Below, piece after piece: positions 9,254 to 17,727 of a stretch of DNA of 64,000 bases. The notes under the pieces are model-generated. The model was not told the DNA's origin and made no database searches. It saw only the letters and a list, made by a program, of their open reading frames with translations. The translations under genes were made by a program, and so were the position numbers. Position 1 is the stretch's first letter. Every line of letters begins with the position of its first letter. Source of the DNA: Bacillus subtilis (GTDB taxonomy: Bacteria; Pseudomonadota; Alphaproteobacteria; Rhizobiales; Rhizobiaceae); NCBI GenBank assembly GCA_021733665.1, contig JAHREI010000003.1, forward strand, positions 248,001 through 312,000, in the 5' to 3' direction.

Positions 9254-9365
9254 GCCAGCTCACTCCGTCAATCGATCATACAGGCGTCAGTCTTCATTCG
9301 CTGAAACACCCTCATACTCTTCTTTACGAGTGGGCTTTAAAAATATTCAGTTTTTACTCATATTT

Positions 9366-10322
9366 TTATACGGCAGAAATAATTGTCGCTAAAGAGGCGA
9401 TTTTTCGGGCTTTGGCACCAAAAGGTCGAATGACGGCCTCGATAGCCGCATCAGGATCATTGAGGTCAAAAACACCGCTGACCGTGCGCTCTCCGAGCGA
9501 TGTATCTGCAATAATAACGCGCCCGCTTTTCCAGCGGGAAATCTTTGCGCATAAAGCTGCGACTGTTTCATTCTCGGCAAATAACAGGTTGGAGCGCCAG
9601 GCTGCAATTTCTGAGGCATCCTGTATGCCTCTGGCTATCTGATTGGCCGCGCTGTCGAAGGTTAACCATTTTCCGGCGTCGAGCTTTTCACCAGTCAATG
9701 TGCGGGTTTTCGCTTCAACTGTGCCATGGGCAACCGTGACAGACGAGAAGCCTTTTTCTGATGACAGATCAAAAGCGGTTCCGAGCGCTGTGACCTGCAT
9801 CACGCCGTCGGATACGATAAAGGGTCTGCTATGGTCCGGCTGGACCTGAAAATAGGCCATGCCGGACAATAGATTGATGAGACGACTCTGCTCTGAATAT
9901 GCCAAAGTTAGCGCACTGTCGGGCCCCAGCGTGGCAAGGCTGCCGTCCGGCAGGACAACATCTCTGATTTCTGCAGTCGTGGTGATATGATCAGCCTGTG
10001 CGAGCAGCCATAAACGCGGCAGCGTCAAAGCACCGGTTGTCACAGCGCCTAAGCCAAGTGCACTGCCTGCAATAAAGTTGCGGCGCGTGATTTTACCGTT
10101 TTTAGGTTTTCGGCGGTTTTCAGTAAAGGCTGCACCGCTAAAACCGTGGACAGCGGCAACACGTGCCCAGGCGGCAGCGTGGGCAGGGCTGCGTGCGACC
10201 CATGACTTCACCGTATCGGCCGAAACCGGATTAATGGGATCATTTTGCAGACGGATTGCCAGATCCGCAGCCTCACGAAACAGACGCTGTGCTTCCTGTG
10301 CCTCATTATCAGGCTTCGTCAT
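9366..10322 (-). CDS. FecR-type anti-sigma factor / transmembrane sensor
   Basis: 318 residues. The N-terminal cytoplasmic part (1-78, with WVARSPAHAAAWARV typical of FecR N-domains) would hold the sigma factor. A membrane segment at about 80-105 is preceded by RRNF, resembling a twin-arginine signal as in other FecR proteins. The periplasmic FecR domain follows (TTTAEIRDVVLPDGSLATLGPDSAL...), and the C-terminal region would meet the receptor STN domain. It lies between the sigma-factor and receptor genes with 80 and 112 bp gaps. Known FecR proteins both inhibit and activate their sigma factor after a receptor signal. Confidence 0.9.
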   Translation of the reverse strand: MTKPDNEAQEAQRLFREAADLAIRLQNDPINPVSADTVKSWVARSPAHAAAWARVAAVHGFSGAAFTENRRKPKNGKITRRNFIAGSALGLGAVTTGALTLPRLWLLAQADHITTTAEIRDVVLPDGSLATLGPDSALTLAYSEQSRLINLLSGMAYFQVQPDHSRPFIVSDGVMQVTALGTAFDLSSEKGFSSVTVAHGTVEAKTRTLTGEKLDAGKWLTFDSAANQIARGIQDASEIAAWRSNLLFAENETVAALCAKISRWKSGRVIIADTSLGERTVSGVFDLNDPDAAIEAVIRPFGAKARKIASLATIISAV

Positions 10323-10402
10323 CCGTTATCCATTCAAAGAAAAAGAGCTCCTTATTATGGTATACGAATAAGGAATATAGATTTTCAGTTTTCAGCATTG
10401 CA

Positions 10403-10903
10403 TCAGATATCGCGAAGGCGGCTATCAATATATTCATATGCCTCGCGGATGAGTGACCATGTTCTGCCTGTTGAAATATCCAGCTCTGCCGCGATTGCTG
10501 CAATGGTCATTTCATCCATACGATGCATCTCAAAAGCTGTGCGTGTGCGTTGCGGTAATTCGTCTAACGCCTGCTGTGTCAGCAAAAGTTTCTGACGATC
10601 ATAAACCTGTTTTTCAGGTGAGGGGGAAGGGTCTGCAATGGCTGCGAAATCTTCTGTTGAGAGATCAACCCTGCGTAACAGACCCTCGCGTCTTTGATAA
10701 TCTGTGCCAAGATTTCGTGCTATCCGGAACAAATAACCAACCGGATTGTAAGTAGATTTACTGGCTTTAGGCGGAGAAACCAGAACCCGCAAAAACGTAT
10801 CTTGTGTCAGGTCAGCTGCAGTTTCTTCAGGCAAACCTCTGCGACGCAAAGCCTGGCGTATATCCCGCGCATGTTTTTTAAAAAGATGGTGGAGATCCCA
10901 CAT
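10403..10903 (-). CDS. FecI-type ECF sigma factor
   Basis: 166 residues from the ATG at 10903 (MWDLHHLFKKHARDIRQ). It has a sigma region 2 (DLTQDTFLRVL, NPVGYLFRIARNLGTDYQRRE) and region 4 helix-turn-helix (LPQRTRTAFEMHRMDEMTIAAI). Together with FecR and an STN-bearing receptor it forms a cell-surface signalling set, expected to drive the receptor gene in response to ligand, as for FecIRA or HasISR. The start is uncertain: ATG 10918 and TTG 10939 are also in frame, and none has a good ribosome site. Confidence 0.88.
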   Translation of the reverse strand: MWDLHHLFKKHARDIRQALRRRGLPEETAADLTQDTFLRVLVSPPKASKSTYNPVGYLFRIARNLGTDYQRREGLLRRVDLSTEDFAAIADPSPSPEKQVYDRQKLLLTQQALDELPQRTRTAFEMHRMDEMTIAAIAAELDISTGRTWSLIREAYEYIDSRLRDI

Positions 10904-11027
10904 CTGACAGCAAACCATTTGTTGAAATAACAACCGCAAATTTTAGCGGCTAAAGAATATATCTTGAATATAATAGTCATGTTTAATTGGCAAGCGGTAT
11001 GTTGCGAAGACTGCTGTGATGCATGCA

Positions 11028-11072
11028 AAATAAAGAAACGCACTGTTTGTACCTTGAGGTGCAAACAGTGCG
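11028..11072 (-). terminator. Rho-independent terminator of NMT1-type operon
   Basis: A 15-bp stem (11039-11053 with 11058-11072, one G-U pair), TTGA tetraloop, followed on the minus strand by TTTCTTTATTTT. It lies 20 bp past the stop of the ATPase gene and ends that operon. Confidence 0.85.
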
Positions 11073-11091
11073 CTTGACACATTGACTTATA

Positions 11092-11889
11092 TCAATGCAT
11101 GCCCAGCTGTTTATAAACCCGCTGTACATATTGGCCGAAAGGCTCGGTCAGTTTGACCTCCAATGTGCGCGGTGAAGGCAGGTCAATTTTAAAATAATCT
11201 GCCATGCGGGCAGGGCCTGCACTCAGCACAGCGCAATGCGAGCCTAAGAAAATTGCTTCCTGAATACCGTGCGTGACGAAGACAAAAGTTTTCTTGCTCT
11301 CTTGCCAGATCCGCAGCATTTCAAGGTTCATTTTTTCCCGGGTAATCGCATCCAATGCACCAAAAGGTTCATCCATCAGCACCAGTTTAGGATCGTGGAT
11401 TAATGAGCGTGCAATGGCTGCACGTTGCTGCATGCCGCCGGAAAGTTCATACGGATACTTATCCATTGCATGGCCAAGGCCAACCATATGTAAAAGGTCT
11501 TTGGCACGCTCTCTGGCGGCCTTTTTCGGTAAGCCTAGAATCTGTGCTGGCAGAATAACATTTTCGGCAATGGTGCGCCATTTCAGCAGCAGAGGCTGCT
11601 GAAACACCATGCCGATATCCGTGCCGTCAAAGTCGGTTTTTGTTCCGTCGCCAATGGTGACTGTGCCGCCGCTTTCTTTATGCAAACCAGCCAAAATTTT
11701 AAGTACCGTGGTTTTGCCGCAACCCGACGGGCCGACGACGGACAAGAGATCGCCTTCATTGATCTCGAGTGTCACATCCGAGACTGCAACGGATTCCTTA
11801 TTGCCGGTATGGTAGGTTTTGCGCACATTTTGTAAACGGATCAGAGGTGTCGGTGCAACGGCGCTTTGCTGTGTTGATAAGCTGTTCAT
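11092..11889 (-). CDS. NMT1/Tau-type ABC transporter ATPase
   Basis: 265 residues, NrtD/SsuB/TauB subfamily. Walker A GPSGCGKT, signature LSGGMQQRAAIARSL, Walker B LVLMDEPFGALD and switch His in FVTHGIQEA are all present. The ATG at 11889 is preceded by AGGTGG and overlaps the DHDPS-family stop as ATGA; an upstream GTG at 11898 is less likely. It is the last gene of the TetR-linked operon and would energise the TauC-like permease at 14873-15685 with the binding protein at 16605-17597. The substrate is not known; homologues move pyrimidines, sulfonates or aromatic compounds. Confidence 0.92.
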   Translation of the reverse strand: MNSLSTQQSAVAPTPLIRLQNVRKTYHTGNKESVAVSDVTLEINEGDLLSVVGPSGCGKTTVLKILAGLHKESGGTVTIGDGTKTDFDGTDIGMVFQQPLLLKWRTIAENVILPAQILGLPKKAARERAKDLLHMVGLGHAMDKYPYELSGGMQQRAAIARSLIHDPKLVLMDEPFGALDAITREKMNLEMLRIWQESKKTFVFVTHGIQEAIFLGSHCAVLSAGPARMADYFKIDLPSPRTLEVKLTEPFGQYVQRVYKQLGMH

Positions 11890-12950
11890 GCGAGCCACCT
11901 TTCGCGATTAGCTGCAACGAATTCATCATCGTTCAGATCAGGATGTGCCTGATAAACGCGGGAGATTTCTTCCGCCTGACCATTGGAAAGGCCTTCCTCA
12001 GGATCAAGACACCAAATGCCTTTCAGCAAGCCTTGGCGACGTAAAACTTCGTGGCAACCGGCAATGCAGCCATGAAAATTATTGGCGACATCAAAGAAGG
12101 CTGCATTGCAGTCGGTCACTTTTGCATCCAGCGCTAGCAGTGACTGGGAGACCGGCTTGTTATCTGCTATTTCCTGATGGATGCGTTCAAGCAGTTCCAC
12201 AGCGCGTTTTGTCCAGACTGACCAATGACCAAGCAGGCCACCTTTGAAACGGAGTGTCACGGCTTCATTACCGCGAGCAAGGGTAAAAGGCAGCGTGAGA
12301 TCAGCAACGATATGATCATCATTGCCGGTGTAAAGGGTGATCTTGTTTTCGGCCTTAGCTTTGACAATACCGCGCAGCACATCCAGTGTGCGATAGCGAT
12401 GAAATGGCGCTACTTTAATTGCGATTGCATTGTCGATTTGTGCAAATTCGCACCAGAAATCTTCATCCAGAATAATACCGCCAACCGAAGTTTGCATGTA
12501 AAAACCAATGACAGGAATTTCTTCTGCAATGGTTTTGCAATGCTGGATCAGCTCCGCACTTGTCTGGCCTTTCAGCGCGCCCATGCTGATGAGAACGGCG
12601 TGATATCCGAGTTCGCGGGCAATTTTTGCCTCATTACGCGCTTGTTCGGTCTGGCCTGCAACGCCTGCAATCATAGCGAGCGGACGGTCAGTCCATGCGC
12701 GGCTGTCTTCAATCGCAGCTTTGAGTACCGGTTCGTATAAACCATTGTCACGAATGGCAAATTGCGTGGTGTGAACCCCCACCGCGAGGCCGCCGACACC
12801 CGCATCTATATAATAACGTGTCAATGCGCGCTGACGCTTGCGATCAAAATTACGCTCCGCGTCTAATGCCAGCGGATGTGCCGGAATAACCGCGCCGCGG
12901 CGAATGATATCGAGAACATTTTCAGGCAGTTGTGTGTAGTGTAATCCCAT
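11886..12950 (-). CDS. DHDPS/NAL-family aldolase or lyase
   Basis: 354 residues with a dihydrodipicolinate synthase-type TIM barrel. The likely catalytic residues are Tyr151 (GFYMQ) and Schiff-base Lys179 (AIKVAPF). The GxxGE loop of true DapA is replaced by VGVHTTQF, so this is a paralogue acting on another 2-oxo acid, not the lysine-pathway enzyme. A C-terminal extension of about 60 residues beyond the usual 290-300 is present. It is translationally coupled to the ATPase downstream and lies 47 bp after the GNAT gene, implying that it cleaves or hydrates the imported compound or a product of it. Confidence 0.85.
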   Translation of the reverse strand: MGLHYTQLPENVLDIIRRGAVIPAHPLALDAERNFDRKRQRALTRYYIDAGVGGLAVGVHTTQFAIRDNGLYEPVLKAAIEDSRAWTDRPLAMIAGVAGQTEQARNEAKIARELGYHAVLISMGALKGQTSAELIQHCKTIAEEIPVIGFYMQTSVGGIILDEDFWCEFAQIDNAIAIKVAPFHRYRTLDVLRGIVKAKAENKITLYTGNDDHIVADLTLPFTLARGNEAVTLRFKGGLLGHWSVWTKRAVELLERIHQEIADNKPVSQSLLALDAKVTDCNAAFFDVANNFHGCIAGCHEVLRRQGLLKGIWCLDPEEGLSNGQAEEISRVYQAHPDLNDDEFVAANRERWLA

Positions 12951-12997
12951 TTTCTGAACTCCTTACGCCCTTTTTGATTTGTTTATAATCAGGCGCT

Positions 12998-13822
12998 CTA
13001 CCCAAATTCCGGCCCTGCGATGGCAAGTGTCTGGTATTGTGTTTGTTGAGGTCGATGTGAGCCTTTTTGCATCCGCAAAAATGGCCGTTGTTTGGTAAAT
13101 CCGAACTGCTCCAGACGTTGTGCAATACTTACACAATCGTCCAGCAGATCAATAAAGACAGCGCCTGACAATTGTTCGATCAGGGCTTCGATGCTCTTTG
13201 ATGCTTCGGTTTCATCACGGCCGATAACCGGCCCTATCTGCCATGCCAAACGCCCGTCACGAACAAAACATGTTGTCGATGCGTTTGCACTCGTGACTGC
13301 TGGATAACGTTTGTTGAAATTTTCCAGCACAAAGCTTCTGTCGGCTCCAAAGGTACAGTTTGCCTGATCTATGGCATTGCTAGAGGAGGACTGTGCTAAG
13401 GTTTGTGACGGTAAGCCTTTGCCTGAACCTTGCCAGCGGGTGATTTTGAGCGAAGGCACAAAACCGAGTGCGCGATAAATCGGCTCGCCAGCCGGTGTTG
13501 CATCTAAAAAGGCAGCGCGGTTTTGTGCTTCAGTCCATTGCAGGCAATGTTTTAACAAACCCGTACCATAGCCGCGTCCGCGCCATTCTGCTTTCGTGAG
13601 AACCATGCTGATCCATGCAATATCATCACCATAGGGTATAATAGCTGCACTGGCGGCCAGTTGTTCCGGCGTTGCAAAAGCGCCGAAAACAATCCCGTGC
13701 CGGAAAAACAGGTCCCAATCTTGTTCAGTCTGGTTCCAGCCTGCTTGTGTTGAAAGCAAACAGGCTTGATCCATGTCTTTTTCAGACAGCTGAACAATAT
13801 TGAAAGCGTCAGTAGGTGCCAT
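12998..13822 (-). CDS. GNAT-family N-acetyltransferase, two-domain
   Basis: 274 residues. The N-terminal GNAT fold has an acetyl-CoA loop at WRGRGYGTGLL (about residue 82) and AGEPIYRALGF. A second domain of about 120 residues resembles the C-terminal domain of YitH-type acetyltransferases. The ATG at 13822 lies within the end of the epimerase-like gene (14-bp overlap) behind GAGG. Within the operon it could acetylate an amine on the imported compound; this is inference from position only. Confidence 0.8.
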   Translation of the reverse strand: MAPTDAFNIVQLSEKDMDQACLLSTQAGWNQTEQDWDLFFRHGIVFGAFATPEQLAASAAIIPYGDDIAWISMVLTKAEWRGRGYGTGLLKHCLQWTEAQNRAAFLDATPAGEPIYRALGFVPSLKITRWQGSGKGLPSQTLAQSSSSNAIDQANCTFGADRSFVLENFNKRYPAVTSANASTTCFVRDGRLAWQIGPVIGRDETEASKSIEALIEQLSGAVFIDLLDDCVSIAQRLEQFGFTKQRPFLRMQKGSHRPQQTQYQTLAIAGPEFG

Positions 13823-14876
13823 CGCGTGCCTCGAAATGCGTCGGCTTGTTATGCGACGGCATCTGCGCCATGACCCAGTCTGTTGTCCATTGCATCATCT
13901 GGCCGAGCGAAACGACCGGATATCCGAAAAGACGGTTAGAGAGCGTCGCATTGGAAAGCCATACTTTGTCGGCTTCCTCACCGGTAATGACAACTTCTTT
14001 ACCCATCATGCGGGCAAATTCATTGGCAAGCCAGCGTACGGAAATCGTTTCAGGACCGGTCACATTAATCGGTGATGTTGGAACTGTGGCCTGAAGCAGG
14101 CAACGCAAGGCAATCGCATTGGCATCACCCTGCCAGATGACATTTGCATGCCCCATCGTGACATCCACCGGCAAGCCGTCGCGGACTTTAACGGCGACGT
14201 CATGCAGAACACCATAACGCAGATCAATCGCATAATTCAGGCGATAAAGAATACCCGGCGTTTGATGCGTCTGCGAGAAATATTCCAGCAAACGCTCGCG
14301 GCCGATGCAGGATTGGGCATATTCTCCCGGAGGGTTTAGCGGTGAATTTTCATTGCTGCCCATGCTGTCGGTCGCTACAAATTCATAAACGCAACCAGTG
14401 GAAAAAGCGACAATACGTGACTGGTGGAAGACTTCGGCAACCAGTGCCGGCATTAATGTATTGGTTGCCCAGGTGGCAGCCTGATCGCCGCTGGAGCCGA
14501 ATTTGCGCCCTGCCATGAAGATAATGTTTTTGATTTTTGGCAGCTTTGCCAAAGCGTCGCGATTCAGCATGTCACAGGCAATTGTTTCAATGCCGTGCAT
14601 TTCCAACTGCTCGCGGGCGGATGGGTCGCTATAGCGCGCAACTGCAACAATGCATTTGTCAGGTGCCGCGTTTTTGGCGAGACGTGCAAGTGATGGTCCC
14701 ATTTTGCCGGATGCGCCGAGGATCATGATATCGCCGTCCAGTTTGCGCATATCATCAATCAAAGCTTGTGTCGGCAGTGACAAGAATGTTTCGAGTTCAT
14801 CTGTGGATGCAAAGCCAACAGGATGATTGCTTTGATCCAGCATTTTAATGTCTTTTGGTGATGAAGTCTTTGTCAT
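13809..14876 (-). CDS. NAD-dependent epimerase/dehydratase-like protein, catalytic Lys absent
   Basis: 355 residues, extended SDR (epimerase) fold. The nucleotide-binding loop is MILGASGKMG (residues 51-60). In the usual YxxxK catalytic motif the sequence reads GEYAQSCIGRE: Tyr186 is present but the +4 residue is Cys190 instead of Lys. It may therefore bind a dinucleotide without classical SDR catalysis, or use Arg193. The start overlaps the permease stop as ATGA. The first 45 residues precede the Rossmann fold and have no assigned function. Confidence 0.82.
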   Translation of the reverse strand: MTKTSSPKDIKMLDQSNHPVGFASTDELETFLSLPTQALIDDMRKLDGDIMILGASGKMGPSLARLAKNAAPDKCIVAVARYSDPSAREQLEMHGIETIACDMLNRDALAKLPKIKNIIFMAGRKFGSSGDQAATWATNTLMPALVAEVFHQSRIVAFSTGCVYEFVATDSMGSNENSPLNPPGEYAQSCIGRERLLEYFSQTHQTPGILYRLNYAIDLRYGVLHDVAVKVRDGLPVDVTMGHANVIWQGDANAIALRCLLQATVPTSPINVTGPETISVRWLANEFARMMGKEVVITGEEADKVWLSNATLSNRLFGYPVVSLGQMMQWTTDWVMAQMPSHNKPTHFEARDGTY

Positions 14877-15685
14877 GATTTTCTCGCATCTTGTGGGACG
14901 ATTATATGCTCAAGCAGCAGCACTGCGAGATAAAGCAGCATGCCAATAAGCGTGATAAGCGTGACGGCCATAAACATTGCCGGTGTATCCAGAGAGGCCT
15001 GTACTTGTATCATCAGATAGGCCAGACCGCGGTCAGAGGCGATGAACTCACCGACCACTGCACCGGCAACGGCCAGAATGGTTGCAACCTTCATACCTGA
15101 GAAGATAAAAGGCATAGCGCCCGGAAGCTGAATATAGATAAATTGCTGCCATTTGGTGCCACGTAGTGAGTTTACCAGATCAAGCAGGTCAGGCTCGATT
15201 TCCCGCAACCCCCGAATGGTGGTCAGCAAGATAGGGAAATAGCAAAGCGAAAAGGTAATCAGAATATTAGTGTTGATGCCGTAGCTGAACCAGACAATCA
15301 CCAGCGGGCCGAGAGCGACCTTGGGGATCATATTAAGCGTTATCAGCAGCGGAAAAGCCAAAGTACTGAGTGTCTTAGACCATGAAAACAATAATGCTGT
15401 TGCAATACCTAAGATGATTGCGAGTATGTAACCGCCTAAGATCTCACCGGCCGTTACTATACTATTATTAAACCAGTCATATTTAGCATCAGTAATCGTC
15501 AAGATGACGTCGCTTGGCGGTGGCAGAATAAATCGCGGTACTTCAAACCAGCGAACACCAAACTCCCACAACAATAGTGCCGCTATATGCACGGCGACCG
15601 CTATGGCACGGTGTTTATTCGCCTCGCGGCGCTTCAACCGCATCAGCTCTTTCTGCTCACTGCCGGAATCGATTGCCTCGGCCAT
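14873..15685 (-). CDS. NMT1/Tau-type ABC transporter permease
   Basis: 270 residues, SsuC/TauC family, with an N-terminal membrane segment (AVAVHIAALLLWEFGVRW) and five or six in all. The conserved EAA loop is at NSLRGTKWQQFIYIQLPGAMPFIFSGMK. The motif FILPPPSDV after TM1 is typical of nitrate/sulfonate/pyrimidine permeases. The ATG at 15685 follows GGGGA. It is the first gene of a five-gene minus-strand operon (permease, epimerase-like, GNAT, DHDPS-like, ATPase). A TetR operator lies 51 bp upstream. Confidence 0.93.
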   Translation of the reverse strand: MAEAIDSGSEQKELMRLKRREANKHRAIAVAVHIAALLLWEFGVRWFEVPRFILPPPSDVILTITDAKYDWFNNSIVTAGEILGGYILAIILGIATALLFSWSKTLSTLAFPLLITLNMIPKVALGPLVIVWFSYGINTNILITFSLCYFPILLTTIRGLREIEPDLLDLVNSLRGTKWQQFIYIQLPGAMPFIFSGMKVATILAVAGAVVGEFIASDRGLAYLMIQVQASLDTPAMFMAVTLITLIGMLLYLAVLLLEHIIVPQDARKS

Positions 15686-15736
15686 ATTGTATTCCCCTTA
15701 TTATTGCGAAGAGTAAAACCCGCAATCGGAGAATTG

Positions 15737-15756
15737 TCAACCAACTAGTTGGTTGA
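15737..15756. promoter_or_regulatory. TetR operator, copy 1 (perfect palindrome)
   Basis: TCAACCAACTAGTTGGTTGA is a perfect 20-bp palindrome between the TetR gene and the permease start. It differs at only two positions from a second copy upstream of the TetR gene (16434-16453). Two matching palindromes flanking a TetR gene and its neighbours are strong evidence for its binding site. Confidence 0.85.
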
Positions 15757-15774
15757 TTATGCGTAGCGCAGTTT

Positions 15775-16419
15775 TTACGGGCGCAAAGCAGATAAGATCA
15801 GCTCAATGACATGCGTACGTCTGGCATCAATACTGTCTTTAGCGGTCATATCGCGTTTGAAAATGACAGAAAGCGTTTTGTGATTGGAGAAATAGAAGAA
15901 AGATAATCCCGCAATAGAAAGATAGAGATTAATTGGTTCAAATTTTTTGTTGAACAGCCCCGCTGAGATACCTCTTGCCAGAGTTTCCTCGATCATCTTC
16001 ACCAACGGAGAATGCATTTCGGCAATATTCTCCGAGGCTTTAAGATGACAGGCATCCATACGATTCTCATCATTGAGTAATGCAATGAACTCAGGATGCT
16101 CAGCAAGATAGTCAAAAGAAAAAGCAACCAGACGCGCCATTGCTTCCTGAGGAGGTAAATCCTCCAGATGCAATTGCATCTCGCTTTCGCGGATTTCCCG
16201 ATAGACCTCTTCCAAAGTGAGTTTATACAAATCCGCTTTGCTGCCGAAATAATGATAAACAAGCTGTTTGTTGCAACCAGCCAGCTGAGCGATACGATCA
16301 ACACGGCCACCTTCAAAACCATATTGCGTAAATTCTGTTATGGCCGCTTGTAGTAATGCTTTTGATGTCGCAACGGGATCGCGCTTTTGTACGGCTTCTT
16401 TTTTTGAGGGAGTAGTCAA
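15775..16419 (-). CDS. TetR-family transcriptional regulator
   Basis: 214 residues. The N-terminal helix-turn-helix (ATSKALLQAAITEFTQYGFEG, then AQLAGCNKQLVYHYFGSKADLYKLT) is characteristic of TetR proteins; the C-terminal ligand-binding domain is divergent. I choose TTG at 16419 because AAGGA lies seven bases upstream; frames starting at 16437 would run into the operator. The gene sits between two copies of its probable operator, so it likely represses itself, the divergent binding-protein gene (16605) and the operon downstream (15685). The inducer is presumably the transported compound or a catabolite. Confidence 0.92.
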   Translation of the reverse strand: MTTPSKKEAVQKRDPVATSKALLQAAITEFTQYGFEGGRVDRIAQLAGCNKQLVYHYFGSKADLYKLTLEEVYREIRESEMQLHLEDLPPQEAMARLVAFSFDYLAEHPEFIALLNDENRMDACHLKASENIAEMHSPLVKMIEETLARGISAGLFNKKFEPINLYLSIAGLSFFYFSNHKTLSVIFKRDMTAKDSIDARRTHVIELILSALRP

Positions 16420-16433
16420 AACATATCCTTTTA

Positions 16434-16453
16434 TCAACCAACCAGTTGTTTGA
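16434..16453. promoter_or_regulatory. TetR operator, copy 2
   Basis: TCAACCAACCAGTTGTTTGA, two changes from the perfect palindrome at 15737-15756. It lies 15 bp upstream of the TetR start in the TetR/binding-protein divergent region, where one bound dimer could block both directions. Confidence 0.82.
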
Positions 16454-16604
16454 TTATTGCCTTACGCTAACATCTATGTAAATATTTTACCAGATATGAA
16501 CGCAGCGCGTCACTATACGGCAAAAGAGCCTTCATTTCTGACAAGTATTTGAATTTTAGCGACGACTTGAACAAATAGACCGGAACATGTTGGGAGGCAT
16601 ATCC

Positions 16605-17597
16605 ATGAAAACGTTCAGTAAGCTTATTGCAGGGTTTTTGGCTTCATGTGTCATGGTTCCCGCAACTGCCTCGGCCGAAAACATCAATATTGTATTGAAC
16701 TGGGTGCCTACAGCAGATCACATGCCATATTTTTATGCCAAACAAGCAGGCTGGTATGAAAAAGAGGGGCTGACAGTTAATATTGAAAGCGGTCGTGGCT
16801 CGGGTGCTGCTGCTCAGAAAGTAGGCGCAGGTTTCTCTGAGTTTGGTGTCGCGGATATGGCAACGGTTCTGTTAGCCAAAGGTCAGGGAGCAGACAGTGT
16901 TGCCCTGATGACGGTTTATACGAATTCTCCGCAAGGTTTTTATTGGCTGAAGAGTAAAGGCATTAAGGGACCGGAAGATTTTCCTGCACATTCAATTGGC
17001 AACCCTCCGGCGGATGCATCACGTGTGATGTGGCCGATGTTTGCAGAAGCGGTTAAAATTGATCCCGCATCCGTTAAATTCGTCAATATTTCTCCGCAAG
17101 CCAAAGTCGCTTCACTAAAAAGCGGTGCGATCGACATTACCAGCGACTTCTATAATGAACATGATATGAAGCTGCGCGAATTTGGTGATGACCTTGGATT
17201 TTTGGCATGGCGCGATATCGGAATTAATCCTTATGGCAATTCTATTATTGTGAATGCGGATTATATGAAGAAAAATCCGGAGCTTGTGCGTAAATTTACG
17301 CAAGTAACACAAAAGGCTTTTGAAGCTTGTGTGAAGGATAAAGATCCGTGCCTGGATGCTTTGCTCAGTCAGGTCTCAGGTCTGGACAGGAATAATCAGG
17401 AAGATCAATGGAAACGTATTCTGGAGCTGATGCGTGATAAAACCACCACGCAAGTCGGGCTTGGTGCTTTTGATGATGAACGAATGAAAAAAGACTATGA
17501 GATGGTTGAAAAATATTTCGACTTGAAAAAACCGTTTGACGTGAAAACCGCTTACAGCAATGAGTATCTGGATTTGTTGATCAAAATGCCGGAATAA
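16605..17597 (+). CDS. NMT1/THI5-type periplasmic substrate-binding protein
   Basis: 330 residues with a signal peptide (about 1-24, ending ASA before ENINIV). INIVLNWVPTADHMPYFYAKQAGWY is the opening of the NMT1/THI5 family (PF09084), whose members bind thiamine pyrimidines, nitrate, sulfonates or aromatics. Start ATG 16605 follows GGGAGG by seven bases; an upstream in-frame ATG at 16587 is less suitable. It is divergent from the TetR gene and shares its operator, and is the only binding protein for the permease and ATPase on the other strand. No thiamine riboswitch is seen upstream, so a pyrimidine role is not supported. Confidence 0.92.
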   Translation: MKTFSKLIAGFLASCVMVPATASAENINIVLNWVPTADHMPYFYAKQAGWYEKEGLTVNIESGRGSGAAAQKVGAGFSEFGVADMATVLLAKGQGADSVALMTVYTNSPQGFYWLKSKGIKGPEDFPAHSIGNPPADASRVMWPMFAEAVKIDPASVKFVNISPQAKVASLKSGAIDITSDFYNEHDMKLREFGDDLGFLAWRDIGINPYGNSIIVNADYMKKNPELVRKFTQVTQKAFEACVKDKDPCLDALLSQVSGLDRNNQEDQWKRILELMRDKTTTQVGLGAFDDERMKKDYEMVEKYFDLKKPFDVKTAYSNEYLDLLIKMPE

Positions 17598-17675
17598 AAA
17601 TATTCCTCAGCACTCTCTGTTTGTTTTATTCTGTCAGGCTGCCAGCAGCTTGAAAATTGAAACAAAGAGCCAATC

Positions 17676-17727
17676 AATGCTGTGTTTCAGATAAAGTCAT
17701 TTACTCTGAAACACAGCATTTTTGTTT
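17676..17727 (+). terminator. Rho-independent terminator after binding-protein gene
   Basis: A 16-bp perfect stem (17676-17691 with 17705-17720), 13-base loop, followed by TTTGTTTAT. It lies between two convergent genes and may also stop transcription of the racemase operon from the other strand. Confidence 0.88.

Noticed and set aside
11886-12950. Assignment as DapA of lysine biosynthesis
   Set aside because: The Schiff-base Lys is present but the substrate loop differs, the protein is longer, and the gene is in a transporter operon.
16454-16604. Thiamine (TPP) riboswitch upstream of the NMT1-type binding protein
   Set aside because: The conserved TPP-box sequences (such as CTGAGA) are absent, and a TetR operator accounts for regulation.
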